DNA of 64,000 nucleotides from Campylobacter bilis (GCF_016806695.1 NZ_WUED01000002.1:82703-146702); one strand, 5' to 3'; shown: positions 28,429 through 38,455, counted from the first letter of the stretch. The notes: generated from the letters alone by a model not told the origin. Translations and numbers: made by a program.

Positions 28429-29501
28429 TGACTGAAATTACTGCTGCTATGGTAAAAGAACTCCGTGAAAGCACGGGAGCGGGAATGATGGATTGTAAAA
28501 ATGCTTTAAGTGAGACTCAAGGTGATTTTGATAAAGCCGTTCAGCTTTTAAGAGAAAAAGGTTTAGGTAAGGCTGCTAAAAAAGCTGATAGACTTGCGGC
28601 TGAAGGTTTGGTGAGTGTAAAGATAAGCGATGATTTTACAAGTGCGACTGTAAGTGAGATTAATTCTGAAACAGACTTTGTGGCTAAAAATGATCAATTT
28701 ATTGCTTTGACAAAAGATACAACAACTCACATTCAAAACAATGGTTTGCAAACTGTAGAAGAACTTTATTTAAGTACAATTAAAGGCGTACAATTTGAAG
28801 AATATTTAAAAAGTCAAATTGCAACTATAGGTGAAAATTTAGTTGTAAGAAGATTTGCTACTTTAAAAGCAGGTGAAAATGGCGTTGTAAATGGCTATAT
28901 TCATACTAATGGACGTGTAGGAGTTATTATCGGTGCTACTTGTGATAATGCTGAAATGGCTTTAAAATCAAGAGATTTTTTAAAGCAACTTTGCATGCAT
29001 ATTGCTGCAATGAAACCAAGTTATTTGAGTTATGAAGATTTAGATATGGCTTTTATAGAAAATGAATATAAGGCTTTGGTTGCTGAACTTGAAAAAGAAA
29101 ATGAAGAAAGACGCAGACTTAAAGATCCTAATAAACCTGAACATAAAATTCCTCAATTTGCAAGCCGTAAGCAACTTAATGATGAGATTTTAAAAAAAGC
29201 CCAAGATGCTATTAAAGAAGAATTAAAAGCTCAAGGAAAACCTGAAAAAATTTGGGATAATATTATTCCAGGTAAAATGAATAGTTTTATCGCGGAGAAT
29301 TCGCAGCTTGATAGTAAGCTTACTTTAATGGGTCAATTTTATGTTATGGATGATAAAAAAACCGTAGAACAAGTAATTAGTCAAAAAGAACAAGAATGGG
29401 GTGGGAAAATTAAAATCGTTGATTTTATCCGTTTTGAAGTAGGTGAAGGATTAGAAAAGAAAACCGAAGATTTTGCAGCTGAAGTTGCAGCGCAACTTTA
29501 A
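28428..29501 (+). CDS. tsf: Elongation factor Ts
   Basis: Nucleotide exchange factor for EF-Tu. 357 residues, starting with the N-terminal domain VKELRESTGAGMMDCKNAL and the core SEINSETDFVAKNDQF, followed by a long insertion (about 210-300) typical of Campylobacter EF-Ts and ending in the standard C-terminal module. Co-translated with rpsB (one-base overlap). Confidence 0.97.
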   Translation: MTEITAAMVKELRESTGAGMMDCKNALSETQGDFDKAVQLLREKGLGKAAKKADRLAAEGLVSVKISDDFTSATVSEINSETDFVAKNDQFIALTKDTTTHIQNNGLQTVEELYLSTIKGVQFEEYLKSQIATIGENLVVRRFATLKAGENGVVNGYIHTNGRVGVIIGATCDNAEMALKSRDFLKQLCMHIAAMKPSYLSYEDLDMAFIENEYKALVAELEKENEERRRLKDPNKPEHKIPQFASRKQLNDEILKKAQDAIKEELKAQGKPEKIWDNIIPGKMNSFIAENSQLDSKLTLMGQFYVMDDKKTVEQVISQKEQEWGGKIKIVDFIRFEVGEGLEKKTEDFAAEVAAQL

Positions 29502-29512
29502 AAACAGTTAAA

Positions 29513-30148
29513 ATGGAACTTTTAAGAGCGGAAAATATTGGGCATAGTTTTGATTATCCGCTCTTTGATAATTTAAATTTACATTTAAATGCGAAAGATT
29601 GTGTCGCTATACAAGGCACTAGTGGTTGCGGTAAATCTACTCTTTTACACATACTTTCTTCTTTATTACGTCCAAAAAAAGGTGAGGTTTTTTTTAAAGG
29701 TTGCAATCTTTATCAAGTCAGCGATAATGAAAGAATTAAAATTCGTCGTTATGATTTTGGGATTATTTTTCAAACGCATTATTTATTTAAAGGCTTTTCT
29801 ACTTTGGAGAATGTCGAACTTGCTAGCGTTTTATCAGGAGAAAGTTTGGATGAGGGAATTTTAAAAAATTTAGGCATTGATAAACTTCTAAATCAAAAAA
29901 TAAGCAAATTAAGCGGAGGACAACAACAACGTGTTAGTATTGCACGTGTACTTTGTAAAAAACCAAAACTTATTTTTGCAGATGAAGCTACGGGAAATTT
30001 GGATTTTGAAAACGCACAAAATGTGATAGAACTTTTAATTTCTTATGTTAAAGAAAATAATGCAGCTTTATTTTTTGTTACTCATGATAGTAAGCTTGCA
30101 AGTTTTTGTGATAAAACCTATACTATAAACACTCATGGAATTTATTAA
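29513..30148 (+). CDS. LolD/MacB-like ABC transporter ATP-binding protein
   Basis: 211-residue ABC ATPase with Walker A GTSGCGKST (about 36-44), the Q-loop, signature LSGGQQQRVSIARVL (about 136) and Walker B LIFADEATGNLD. Closest in style to LolD/FtsE-type ATPases that work with FtsX-like permeases, but no permease is adjacent, so the substrate is unknown. Starts 11 bp after tsf; its end overlaps fliR by 14 bp. Confidence 0.85.
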   Translation: MELLRAENIGHSFDYPLFDNLNLHLNAKDCVAIQGTSGCGKSTLLHILSSLLRPKKGEVFFKGCNLYQVSDNERIKIRRYDFGIIFQTHYLFKGFSTLENVELASVLSGESLDEGILKNLGIDKLLNQKISKLSGGQQQRVSIARVLCKKPKLIFADEATGNLDFENAQNVIELLISYVKENNAALFFVTHDSKLASFCDKTYTINTHGIY

Positions 30149-30902
30149 TTATTTAGGTGATAAAAATGTTGTAACTTTTATGTTGCTTTTTGCTAGAATG
30201 AGTGGTCTTATGGTTTTTTTTCCTTTCTTCTCACATAATTCTATTCCTGTGATAATCAAAAGTACTTTAGTTCTTTTTTTAACTATTTATTTATATCCTT
30301 TGGCAAAGCTAGAGTCTTTACATTTGGATAGTTTTTTTATTTTACAGCTTATTAGTGAAGTGGTTTTTGGGATGATAGCTGGACTTATGCTACAAATCAT
30401 TTTTGTTATTCTTATGATGGCGGGTGAGCAAATCGCATTTACTATGGGTTTTACTATAGCAAATGTATTAGATCCAAGTTTAGGTATTGCTATGCCTATT
30501 ACAGCACAAATTTTAAATTTATTGGCTTTGATATTTTTTCTTGCTTTTGATGGGCATCATTTAATGCTTTTATTTTTAAGCCATTCTTTAGGATACATTA
30601 ATTTAGGCGGGTTTTATTTGCATGAAAATTTAATGCATTATTTAAATATAGGTATGTTAAATATTTTTATTATAGGTTTTACTATGAGTTTTCCTATACT
30701 TGCGATTTCGCTTTTAGCGGACGTTGTTTTTGGAATTTTGATGAAAACTATGCCACAATTTAATCTTTTAGTAATTGGATATCCTGTAAAAATTGCCATA
30801 GGTTTTGTAGTTTTGATGGCTATTTTGCTTGTGATGATGCAATATTTTAAGAATTTAATTTTAGAAGTTTTAACACATATGCAAACTCTTTTTTTTTCCT
30901 AA
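30135..30902 (+). CDS. fliR: Flagellar export apparatus protein FliR
   Basis: Core membrane component of the flagellar type III export gate. 255 residues with six or so hydrophobic helices. The FliR/SpaR signatures include ARMSGLMVFFPFF, GEQIAFTMGFTIANVLDP and MKTMPQFNLLVIGYPVKIAIGF. As in other Campylobacter it sits outside a flagellar cluster, downstream of tsf and the ABC gene. Confidence 0.93.
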   Translation: MEFINYLGDKNVVTFMLLFARMSGLMVFFPFFSHNSIPVIIKSTLVLFLTIYLYPLAKLESLHLDSFFILQLISEVVFGMIAGLMLQIIFVILMMAGEQIAFTMGFTIANVLDPSLGIAMPITAQILNLLALIFFLAFDGHHLMLLFLSHSLGYINLGGFYLHENLMHYLNIGMLNIFIIGFTMSFPILAISLLADVVFGILMKTMPQFNLLVIGYPVKIAIGFVVLMAILLVMMQYFKNLILEVLTHMQTLFFS

Positions 30903-30958
30903 GGAAAGGATAAATGAAATTATCGTAAAATGATAATTATTTTTCAAGGATTAAAGTG

Positions 30959-32176
30959 ATGAAAATTTTACTTTTAAATGAAAACCCTGTAGTTTCAAGG
31001 CTTGTGAGTTTGAGTGCAAAAAAAATGTCTTGTGATTTTGAAGAGCTTGATGCTTATAATGAAAATTTATCCCATTATGATGTCATTGTTGTAGATAGTG
31101 ATACTCCTGCACCTTTAAAGATTCTTAAAGAAAAATGTGAAAGATTGATTTTTTTAGCTCCACGTAATCAAGATATAGATCTTGATGTGCAAATTTTGCA
31201 AAAACCTTTTTTACCTACAGATTTTTTAAATTTGTTTAATGATCAAGATGTTAAAGAACCTGACTTAGTGCAATCTTTAGTTTTAAATAATGATGAAAAT
31301 TCTCATATTGATGATGATTTATCAGCTGATTTAAATTTAGATGATACGCTTGATGATGATAGCTTAAATATAAATTCAGACAATGATTTAGAAGACTTAA
31401 GTTTAAATGATAAGATTGAAGAAGAAAGTCTTGTTGATGGAGAAAAAACTCAAATACTACAAGATCATCACACAGAAGAAGAACAATCTCAAGATCAAAA
31501 CAAGCCTAATTTAGAAGAAAAATTACATACTATAGAAAATGAAGAAGAACTTGCAAAAGATCATGAATTAAAAACTCCATTAGATCCTAATTTAGATGAA
31601 ATTTCTGTTGAAGAACAAGAAAAAGAAATGAGTTTTGACGATATTCCTGAGGATGCTGAATTTTTAGGTCAAGCAAAAGAAGATGAAAATTTACAAGAAA
31701 CTACAGAGGAATTTGATCCTGTTGTAGAAGAACAGATACAAGAACAAATACAAGATTTTGCTTCTAATTTAAGCACTCAAGATCAAATTAAAGAAGAATT
31801 AGCACAGCTTGATGAGCTTGATGATCTTAAAAATGATGATAGTAATAAAGTTTTAGAAGACTTTAAAGACGAGCCGATTTTAAATGAGGAAGAATTGCCA
31901 ACTCATGATGAGGAACTTGTTGTGCCGCATTTTAATGATTTTGATGCTTTAACAGAAAGTGAGATACAAGAAGCTCTTGGGGAAGAAGTATTGGTAAAAG
32001 ATGAAAAAACTCATCTTGTAAAATTGAAAAATGATGCCAATGAAGAAATAGTTAATGAGCTTAGTCAGAGTATAGCAGGAGCTATTACTTCAAGTATTAA
32101 AGGTGATGCTTTAAAAGCAGCACTTAAGGGCATGAATATGAATATAAATATAAATATTAGTTTTAATGAGGATTGA
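30959..32176 (+). CDS. Highly acidic protein with receiver-like N terminus
   Basis: 405 residues, extremely rich in Asp/Glu from about residue 95 to 345. The first 90 residues (MKILLLNENPVVSRLVSL, VIVVDSD, LAPRN, LQKPFLPTDFL) have the spacing of a response-regulator receiver fold, including an Asp at the usual phospho-acceptor region and a final Lys-Pro. The last 45 residues (IVNELSQSIAGAITSSIKG... [14 protein letters not shown]) form an amphipathic end. Corresponds to the C. jejuni 'highly acidic protein' Cj1178c. Function unknown. I use ATG 30959 (AAGGATTAAAGTG upstream). Confidence 0.75.
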   Translation: MKILLLNENPVVSRLVSLSAKKMSCDFEELDAYNENLSHYDVIVVDSDTPAPLKILKEKCERLIFLAPRNQDIDLDVQILQKPFLPTDFLNLFNDQDVKEPDLVQSLVLNNDENSHIDDDLSADLNLDDTLDDDSLNINSDNDLEDLSLNDKIEEESLVDGEKTQILQDHHTEEEQSQDQNKPNLEEKLHTIENEEELAKDHELKTPLDPNLDEISVEEQEKEMSFDDIPEDAEFLGQAKEDENLQETTEEFDPVVEEQIQEQIQDFASNLSTQDQIKEELAQLDELDDLKNDDSNKVLEDFKDEPILNEEELPTHDEELVVPHFNDFDALTESEIQEALGEEVLVKDEKTHLVKLKNDANEEIVNELSQSIAGAITSSIKGDALKAALKGMNMNININISFNED

Positions 32177-32798
32177 GAAATTGCAAGGTTTTATTTTGTT
32201 GGTTTCAGGTCCTAGTGGATCAGGTAAATCAACTCTTTTAAAAAAACTTTTTGATGAATTTCAAGATGAACTTTATTTTTCTATTTCTTCTACAACGCGT
32301 GCACCAAGAGAAGATGAAAAAAATGGAGTTGATTATTATTTTGTTTCCCGCGAAGAATTTCAAAAAGATATAAATAATGATTATTTTTTAGAATGGGCAA
32401 AAGTACATGAAAATTTTTATGGTACTTCTTTTAAACATACTAAAAATGCTTTATGTAAAGGAAAAATAGTTGTTTTTGATATAGATGTGCAAGGTTTTAA
32501 GATTGTAAAGGAAAAGATGCAAGATAATATCGTGTCTGTCTTTGTGACTACAAAAAATAAAGAAGAATTAAAAAAAAGACTTATTAAGCGAAATACTGAT
32601 ACAATAATACAACTAGAAAAAAGATTACAAAACGCTAGTAATGAGATTAAAGAGCTTTGTGAATATGATTATTTAATTATCAATGATAAAATAGAGCAAA
32701 GTTATGAAGCATTGCGAGCGATTTTAATCGCCCATAAATTTAAAACCAAAGGGCAAAATCTAGAGCAAATTCAAAATATTTGGAATGAAGGAGAATAA
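32166..32798 (+). CDS. gmk: Guanylate kinase
   Basis: Phosphorylates GMP to GDP. Walker [14 protein letters not shown], the GMP-binding [18 protein letters not shown], and [13 protein letters not shown] are present. The ATG at 32166 overlaps the end of the acidic-protein gene; a TTG at 32181 with GAGG upstream would give a 205-residue protein closer to the usual length and is an equally good start. Confidence 0.94.
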   Translation: MRIEKLQGFILLVSGPSGSGKSTLLKKLFDEFQDELYFSISSTTRAPREDEKNGVDYYFVSREEFQKDINNDYFLEWAKVHENFYGTSFKHTKNALCKGKIVVFDIDVQGFKIVKEKMQDNIVSVFVTTKNKEELKKRLIKRNTDTIIQLEKRLQNASNEIKELCEYDYLIINDKIEQSYEALRAILIAHKFKTKGQNLEQIQNIWNEGE

Positions 32799-32799
32799 A

Positions 32800-33033
32800 A
32801 TGGGTGGTTGGTCAAGTCCGAGTCATTGGTTGGTTATTTTATTAATTGTCGTATTGCTTTTTGGTGCAAAGAAAATTCCAGAACTTGCTAAAGGCTTAGG
32901 TAAGGGTATTAAGACCTTTAAAGATGAGATGAATAATGATGAAATAGCAAAAAATACTCAAAAAATTGAAGAAAAACAAAATGCCAATACTGAGTCAGCA
33001 GATGTTAACTTAGATGAAAATAAAAAAGTTTAA
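32800..33033 (+). CDS. tatA: Sec-independent translocase protein TatA
   Basis: Pore-forming subunit of the Tat system, which would export PetA. 77 residues from ATG 32800 ([10 protein letters not shown]): one membrane helix (about 9-25), the [23 protein letters not shown] hinge and amphipathic helix, and an acidic tail. An upstream ATG at 32785 exists, but the family starts at MGGW. Confidence 0.94.
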   Translation: MGGWSSPSHWLVILLIVVLLFGAKKIPELAKGLGKGIKTFKDEMNNDEIAKNTQKIEEKQNANTESADVNLDENKKV

Positions 33034-33043
33034 GGTTTAATTT

Positions 33044-34636
33044 TTGAAGAGTATTGTTTTTAATGAAATTAAAAAGATTTTAGAATGTGACTTTGTGCTT
33101 GAAAATCCTAAAGATAAAAATTTAGCACATTTTGCTACTCCTTTAGCTTTTTCTTTGGCCAAAGAATTAAAAAAATCTCCTGTACTTATTGCAAATGATT
33201 TGGCAAGTAAATTTGCTAATCATGTTTGTTTTGAGAGTGTTCAAGCTGTAAATGGGTATTTGAATTTTAAAATTTCAAAAGCTTTTTTAAATAAATTAGC
33301 AACTAAGGCTTTAAAACAGCCTAATGCTTTTACCAAAGGAGAAAAAAAGCAAGAAAGTTTCTTGCTTGAGTATGTGAGTGCAAATCCTACAGGACCCTTG
33401 CATATAGGGCATGCAAGGGGTGCTGTTTTTGGAGATACTTTAGCAAGACTTGCAAGACATTTAGGCTATAGATTTGATACGGAATATTATGTTAATGATG
33501 CGGGCAATCAGATTTATTTATTAGGCCTTTCTGTTTTGCTTAGTGTTAAGGAAAATATTTTAAAAGAAAAAGTCAATTATCCTGAACAATACTATAAAGG
33601 CAGATATATTGTTGATTTAGCTAAGGAGGCTTTTGAGAAATTTGGTGAACAATTTTTTAGCCAAGAGAATATAGCTGCGTTAGCTTCTTGGGCAAAAGAC
33701 AAGATGCTTTTTTTAATTAAAAAAAATTTAGAACAAGCAAAGATTAAAATCGATACTTATGCTAATGAAAGTTCGTATTATGATGCTTTAAATGCAACTT
33801 TAAATTCTTTAAAAGAGCACAAAGGTATTTATGAAAAAGAAGGCAAAATTTGGCTTGCGTCTTCGCAAAAAGGCGATGAAAAGGATCGTGTGATTATCCG
33901 CGAGGATGGAAGAGGGACTTATTTAGCAGCTGACATTGTTTATCATAAAGATAAAATGAGTCGTTCTTATGATAAGTGTATTAATATTTGGGGTGCTGAT
34001 CATCATGGATATATTTTTAGGATAAAAGCAGCAATGGAATTTTTGGGTTTTAATCCTGATAATCTTGAGATTATTTTAGCACAAATGGTTTCTTTGCTTA
34101 AGGATGGAGAACCTTATAAAATGAGTAAAAGAGCAGGCAATTTTATTTTGATGAGTGATGTAATAGAAGAAATAGGAAGCGATGCTTTGCGTTATATTTT
34201 CTTAAGTAAAAAATGCGATACACATTTAGAATTTGATATAAGCGATTTGCAAAAACAAGATAATTCCAATCCTGTATATTATATTAATTATGCGCATGCT
34301 AGAATTCATCAAGTATTTGCCAAAGCGGGTAAAAAGATAGATGATGTTATTGATGCTAATTTACAAAGTTTAAATCAAGATGGGGTTAATTTACTGTTTG
34401 AAGCTTTGAATTTAAAAACTATTTTAAATGATGCTTTTGAAGCAAGAGCTTTACAAAAAATTCCTGATTATCTTAAAAATTTAGCTGCAAGTTTTCATAA
34501 GTTTTATAATGAAAATAAAGTTATAGGTTCTATTAATGAAAATGATTTGCTTAAACTCTTTGCTTTAATCGCCCTTAGTATTAAAACTGCATTTGCTTTA
34601 ATGGGTATTGAAGCAAAAGATAAAATGGAGCATTAA
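33044..34636 (+). CDS. argS: Arginyl-tRNA synthetase
   Basis: Class I synthetase, 530 residues. The HIGH-type motif is in SANPTGPLHIGHARGAVFGD, and the KMSK-like motif is KMSKRAGN (about 365). Start is a TTG at 33044, 10 bp after tatA. The C-terminal DALR anticodon-binding domain is intact. Confidence 0.95.
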   Translation: MKSIVFNEIKKILECDFVLENPKDKNLAHFATPLAFSLAKELKKSPVLIANDLASKFANHVCFESVQAVNGYLNFKISKAFLNKLATKALKQPNAFTKGEKKQESFLLEYVSANPTGPLHIGHARGAVFGDTLARLARHLGYRFDTEYYVNDAGNQIYLLGLSVLLSVKENILKEKVNYPEQYYKGRYIVDLAKEAFEKFGEQFFSQENIAALASWAKDKMLFLIKKNLEQAKIKIDTYANESSYYDALNATLNSLKEHKGIYEKEGKIWLASSQKGDEKDRVIIREDGRGTYLAADIVYHKDKMSRSYDKCINIWGADHHGYIFRIKAAMEFLGFNPDNLEIILAQMVSLLKDGEPYKMSKRAGNFILMSDVIEEIGSDALRYIFLSKKCDTHLEFDISDLQKQDNSNPVYYINYAHARIHQVFAKAGKKIDDVIDANLQSLNQDGVNLLFEALNLKTILNDAFEARALQKIPDYLKNLAASFHKFYNENKVIGSINENDLLKLFALIALSIKTAFALMGIEAKDKMEH

Positions 34637-34646
34637 ATTTCATAAA

Positions 34647-34676
34647 TTTTTACTGTTTTTAATAATGGAGTAAAAA
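34647..34676. terminator. Hairpin between convergent argS and SMR genes
   Basis: Inverted repeat TTTTTACT/AGTAAAAA with a 14-base loop, between the plus-strand argS and the minus-strand SMR pair; it reaches into the last codons of the SMR gene. Confidence 0.4.
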
Positions 34677-34967
34677 TACTGCTATGATTGTAATGACAAT
34701 GCCTAAAATTCCTATTTTATTTAATTTTTCTTTGTATAAAATCCAGCCTCCAAGGCAAGTCCCTAAGATTCCTATTGCACCCCAGGTTGAATAAGCAATG
34801 CTTAAAGGTGCATATTTTAAAGAAAAAGAAAGTAAAAAGAATGCTAATATAGCATGAATGATTGCAGCTACGCCCCAAATTTTGTATTTAAAACCATGAG
34901 ATTTTTTTAATAATAAATTAGCCACTATATCCAAGAATGCTGATAATATTATAAATATAATATACAT
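34659..34967 (-). CDS. Small multidrug resistance (SMR) family protein, second of pair
   Basis: 102 residues with four membrane helices. SMR features: an N-terminal helix, then SIAYSTWGAIGILGTCLGGWILYKE. The conserved membrane Glu of helix 1 (Glu14 in EmrE) is replaced here by Asp (SAFLDIVANLL), as often occurs in one member of heterodimeric SMR pairs. Its ATG overlaps the stop of the upstream partner. Confidence 0.85.
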   Translation of the reverse strand: MYIIFIILSAFLDIVANLLLKKSHGFKYKIWGVAAIIHAILAFFLLSFSLKYAPLSIAYSTWGAIGILGTCLGGWILYKEKLNKIGILGIVITIIAVFLLHY

Positions 34968-35308
34968 TATTCTTTCACCTCACCAATATTTATCATAATA
35001 ATGCCTATAATAGCAAGGGTGATACCTATGATTTGCATTAAACTTAAGCTTTCTTTAAACACAATAAAGGAGATTAAAAGTATGAAAATAATACCTAGAA
35101 GTTCCCAAATGGCATAGGCAATTCCTACTTGAATTTTTTTAATCGCTTTACCCATAAAAAAATAAGAAAAAGCTATAAATAAAGTCATGAAAATATAGCC
35201 TAAAATTTGATTTTCTATTTTTAAAAAACTAGTACCTAAAACTTCAAATGCTATAGCAGCAATTAAAAAAAGCCAAGCCATAAAAAGTTCTTTTTTTGCA
35301 ATATCCAA
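34967..35308 (-). CDS. Small multidrug resistance (SMR) family protein, first of pair
   Basis: 113 residues, four helices. The conserved membrane Glu is present (AIAFEVLGTSFLK), as is the GIAYAIWELLGIIFILL signature. Overlapping genes encoding two unequal SMR subunits suggest an obligate heterodimer (paired SMR type, as EbrAB or YkkCD). Exports cationic drugs or metabolites such as guanidinium derivatives; substrate not predictable. Positions match Cj1173-Cj1174. Confidence 0.87.
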   Translation of the reverse strand: MDIAKKELFMAWLFLIAAIAFEVLGTSFLKIENQILGYIFMTLFIAFSYFFMGKAIKKIQVGIAYAIWELLGIIFILLISFIVFKESLSLMQIIGITLAIIGIIMINIGEVKE

Positions 35309-35414
35309 AAATTCTCCTTAATTAAAATCGCAAAATCATACCATTTAAAGCTTTAATTAGTCTTTTTAGTTTATACTTTATAAATTTAAAATCTTTAAAA
35401 GAAAGTGAGAATTT

Positions 35415-36122
35415 ATGGGACGAGCATTTGAGTACCGAAGAGCTTCTAAAGAGGCTAGATGGGATAAAATGAGTAAGCTTTTTCCTAAGCTTGCTAAGGC
35501 CATACAAGTAGCTTGCAAAGAAGGTGGGATAGACCCTGATATGAATCCTAAATTAAGAAGTGCTATAGCTACTGCAAAGGCAAATAATATGCCCAAGGAC
35601 AATATAGAAGCAGCCATAAAACGTGCTAGTGGTAAAGATAATGTTGATATTAAAAACATTTATTATGAAGGTAAGGCACCCCATGGAGCCTTAGTTATAG
35701 TTGAGTGTATGACGGATAATTCTACTAGAACTGTGGCTAATGTCAAAGCTATTTTTAGTAAAAATGGGGGAGAGGTTTTGCAAAATGGGTCTTTAGGCTT
35801 TATGTTTTCTAAAAAAGCAGTTTTTCATCTTGAGAAATTCGGAGGAGATTTAGAGCAATTGGAGCTTGATTTAATAGATGCTGGTCTTGAAGAATTAGAA
35901 CAAAATGAAGAGGAATTGGTAATTTTTGGTGATTATACAGCTTTTGGTGAGCTTAGTTGTGCTATAGAAGCTAAAGGCTTAATTCTTAAGAAGGCAGGGC
36001 TTGAATACATACCAAATAATCCTGTAAAATTTAGTGAAGAACAGCTTAATGATATAGAAAAACTTCTTGATAAATTAGAAGAAGAAGATGATGTCCAAGC
36101 TGTTTATACAAATATAGATTAA
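35415..36122 (+). CDS. YebC/PmpR-family transcriptional regulatory protein
   Basis: 235 residues. The N-terminal [25 protein letters not shown] is the YebC/TACO1 signature, followed by [22 protein letters not shown] and [19 protein letters not shown]. Family members act as transcription regulators or as ribosome-associated factors that relieve stalling at polyproline. ATG is preceded by GAAAGTGAGAATTT. Confidence 0.92.
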   Translation: MGRAFEYRRASKEARWDKMSKLFPKLAKAIQVACKEGGIDPDMNPKLRSAIATAKANNMPKDNIEAAIKRASGKDNVDIKNIYYEGKAPHGALVIVECMTDNSTRTVANVKAIFSKNGGEVLQNGSLGFMFSKKAVFHLEKFGGDLEQLELDLIDAGLEELEQNEEELVIFGDYTAFGELSCAIEAKGLILKKAGLEYIPNNPVKFSEEQLNDIEKLLDKLEEEDDVQAVYTNID

Positions 36123-36131
36123 GGAGAAAAT

Positions 36132-36614
36132 ATGATAAAAACAATAGATACAAGCAAGGTAAATGAGTATAAATTTGCACTTATAAAAACTGAAAAAGGC
36201 ACGATGAAATTAGAACTTTTAGGCGATGAAGCGCCTCAAACGGTTTGTAATTTTGCAAATTTAGCTAAGGAAGGATTTTATAAAGATTTGACTTTTCATC
36301 GTGTGATTCCTAATTTTGTCATACAAGGAGGTTGTCCTCATGGCAATGGTATAGGAGGGCCTGGATATGAGATTGTATGTGAGTGTGATGGACAAAGGCA
36401 TAAGCATCAACGCGGCACTTTATCTATGGCACATGCAGGACGTGATACAGGGGGATCTCAATTTTTTATTTGTCATAGTGTACAACCTCATTTAGATGGC
36501 GTGCATACTGTTTTTGGGCAAATTAGTTTAGACAATAAAGAAAGTTTAGAAGTTTTAGATTCTATACGTCAAGGAGATAAAATCTTAGAAATAACAATTT
36601 GTGATAAAATTTAA
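36132..36614 (+). CDS. Peptidyl-prolyl cis-trans isomerase, cyclophilin type
   Basis: 160 residues without a signal peptide, so cytoplasmic. Cyclophilin motifs: [19 protein letters not shown] (catalytic Arg), [19 protein letters not shown] and [12 protein letters not shown]. Starts 9 bp after the YebC-family gene, with AAGGAGAAAAT. Confidence 0.94.
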   Translation: MIKTIDTSKVNEYKFALIKTEKGTMKLELLGDEAPQTVCNFANLAKEGFYKDLTFHRVIPNFVIQGGCPHGNGIGGPGYEIVCECDGQRHKHQRGTLSMAHAGRDTGGSQFFICHSVQPHLDGVHTVFGQISLDNKESLEVLDSIRQGDKILEITICDKI

Positions 36615-36715
36615 ATTTTTAGAATTTTATCCAATTTGCAATATTTGCAAAGCTTCTTTTTAATTTAAATATTTAAAAATGATTAACGTATAATTTTTTT
36701 TTAAACTTTTTTTTC

Positions 36716-36721
36716 TATAAT
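36716..36721 (+). promoter_or_regulatory. Predicted omp50 -10 box
   Basis: TATAAT 47 bp before the omp50 ATG. A second TATAAT occurs at 36689-36694, so two start sites are possible. An AGAAGGAG Shine-Dalgarno precedes the ATG. Confidence 0.5.
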
Positions 36722-36768
36722 CATAATTTTATTTTAATAAATATATAAAGTTAGAAGGAGTTACGATT

Positions 36769-38196
36769 ATGAAAACTAAGTTTTCACTTATTTTAAGTGC
36801 TTTTCTTGTTTCATCATCACTTTTTGCTAAAAATGCTGATGATGAGATTACTAAGCTTCAAAAGCAGCTTGCACAAATCCAAGCTGAACTTCAAGAAATC
36901 AAAAAAGAAAGAGAAGTTCAAGCTAAACAAAATGAAGCCATAAAGGCTGAAATTGCTGATCTTAATAACAGGGCTGATGAAACAGAATTTCAAGCAGCTT
37001 TAAGCAAGGTTAAATTCGGTCTTGAGTTTTCAACCGCGGTTTCAAACAATAATTATAAAGTTGATAAACAAGATTATAGCGTTAATAATAAATGGATGAA
37101 TGAACTTCATTTAAATATGAATGCTGATATTAATGAGAAGACTAAATTTTATGGTCGTTTGTCTATGGCTAAAAATTGGTCTCAAATGGCTTGGTCAGGA
37201 ACACCTTATGATTTAGATGCAGGTAGGAATACAAAAAGTAGTGGTCCTGCACTTTATGTAGATAGGGCTTATCTTGATTATTATATTACACCTGAGTGGA
37301 TTGCAACTGTAGGAAGACAGCCAGGTACAGATGGTCCAGGAAGTAATCTTAGAAACAATGCTTTAAGACAATCAACCTATCCTGTATTGACAATCAATGC
37401 TTTAGGTGATGCTGCGGTGCTTACTTACAAACCTGAAAGTTTGCAAGATCATAAAGTGGCTATACGTGCAGCTTATGGTAAAACTTATCAATGGGATAAA
37501 GATGGCAAGATTAGAGATTGGATGAGTGATCAAAAAGATGCCGATGCTAATCTTTATTATGCTGCAATAGAAGGAGAGCTTCCTATAGAAGGCATGGGAG
37601 ATAATCTTGTTATTTTTAATATAGCTCATATGACTGATTTTTCATTGCCAATTCCTGGAACTAATAATCCTTTATTCCCTATTGATGATGATGGGGTGGT
37701 TAATTTAGGTAATTTCACTTTAGCAAATGCACATTTTGAAAATTATAATGCTTTTGGGACACATTTTAATTGGTTTGTTTCTTTAGGATATTCTAATGGG
37801 AATAATAATGAGATAAATCCTATATTAAGTAAAGTTCTTGCAGCAAAAGGCTATGGAGAGGGTAAATTCAATGAAAAAAGCGGCTATGCTATTCATATAG
37901 GTGGGCGTTATGATTTTACTAAAGCTTTAAAAGTAGGGTATGAATTTTTCTGGGGAAGCAGATATTGGTACACTATGAGTCGCCCAAGTATCAATGATCC
38001 ACTAAATATAAGAATGACAAGAGGGACAGCTCATGATTTTTATGCAATTTATCAAGTTGATAGGTATCAATTTTTACGTTTAAGCTATACAAATATCCAA
38101 AATATTTGGAGTAATCGTGGTTTGCCATTTGGTGGTGCGAAAAAAGATAAAGCAAGAGCCGATAATATTATGTTGATGTATAATGTAAAATTCTAA
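36769..38196 (+). CDS. omp50: Outer membrane porin Omp50
   Basis: Monomeric outer-membrane porin; in C. jejuni the same protein has been reported as a tyrosine kinase (Cjtk). 475 residues: signal peptide (1-20, cleaved after LFA), a short coiled coil (about 27-70, KLQKQLAQIQAELQEIKKE), then a beta-barrel with repeated aromatic strands ending in a terminal aromatic residue, LMYNVKF. I recall that omp50 is reported in C. jejuni and C. lari but not in typical C. coli, which is relevant to species assignment. Confidence 0.88.
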   Translation: MKTKFSLILSAFLVSSSLFAKNADDEITKLQKQLAQIQAELQEIKKEREVQAKQNEAIKAEIADLNNRADETEFQAALSKVKFGLEFSTAVSNNNYKVDKQDYSVNNKWMNELHLNMNADINEKTKFYGRLSMAKNWSQMAWSGTPYDLDAGRNTKSSGPALYVDRAYLDYYITPEWIATVGRQPGTDGPGSNLRNNALRQSTYPVLTINALGDAAVLTYKPESLQDHKVAIRAAYGKTYQWDKDGKIRDWMSDQKDADANLYYAAIEGELPIEGMGDNLVIFNIAHMTDFSLPIPGTNNPLFPIDDDGVVNLGNFTLANAHFENYNAFGTHFNWFVSLGYSNGNNNEINPILSKVLAAKGYGEGKFNEKSGYAIHIGGRYDFTKALKVGYEFFWGSRYWYTMSRPSINDPLNIRMTRGTAHDFYAIYQVDRYQFLRLSYTNIQNIWSNRGLPFGGAKKDKARADNIMLMYNVKF

Positions 38197-38206
38197 GGAT
38201 CAAAAA

Positions 38207-38434
38207 ATGAGAAAGATACTTTTTGCAAGTTTATTACCTATTATCGTTTTGGCTGATTGTGCGAGTTTAATGACAAAATATGAAGCACCAGAACCTGAAT
38301 CAAAAACTATGAAACAAGTTGAACGTTGGATTGATAAAAAAGTTAGTGATCCTGCTGATGCAGCACTTTTAAAAGAGTGTATGATAGCTCGTGCAGCGGA
38401 TAATCCAAATCAGGTTTCAGTTGCAGGTAAATAA
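38207..38434 (+). CDS. Small periplasmic protein following omp50
   Basis: 75 residues with a signal peptide (1-16, ending VLADC). The mature part is short, charged and has one further cysteine (LLKECMIARA). The C after VLAD could be a lipidation site, but the lipobox is poor. Ten bp after omp50 and before its terminator, so co-transcribed. Matches C. jejuni Cj1169c; function unknown. Confidence 0.7.
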   Translation: MRKILFASLLPIIVLADCASLMTKYEAPEPESKTMKQVERWIDKKVSDPADAALLKECMIARAADNPNQVSVAGK

Positions 38435-38455
38435 AAGCGGTTTTATACCGCTTTT
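38433..38455 (+). terminator. Terminator of the omp50 unit
   Basis: GC-containing hairpin AAAAGCGG/CCGCTTTT with a 7-base loop, immediately after the stop codon of the small periplasmic protein gene. Confidence 0.75.

Noticed and set aside
30903..30958. Short intergenic stretch after fliR examined for a terminator or promoter
   Set aside because: Only a weak AT-rich inverted repeat and a Shine-Dalgarno; nothing specific.
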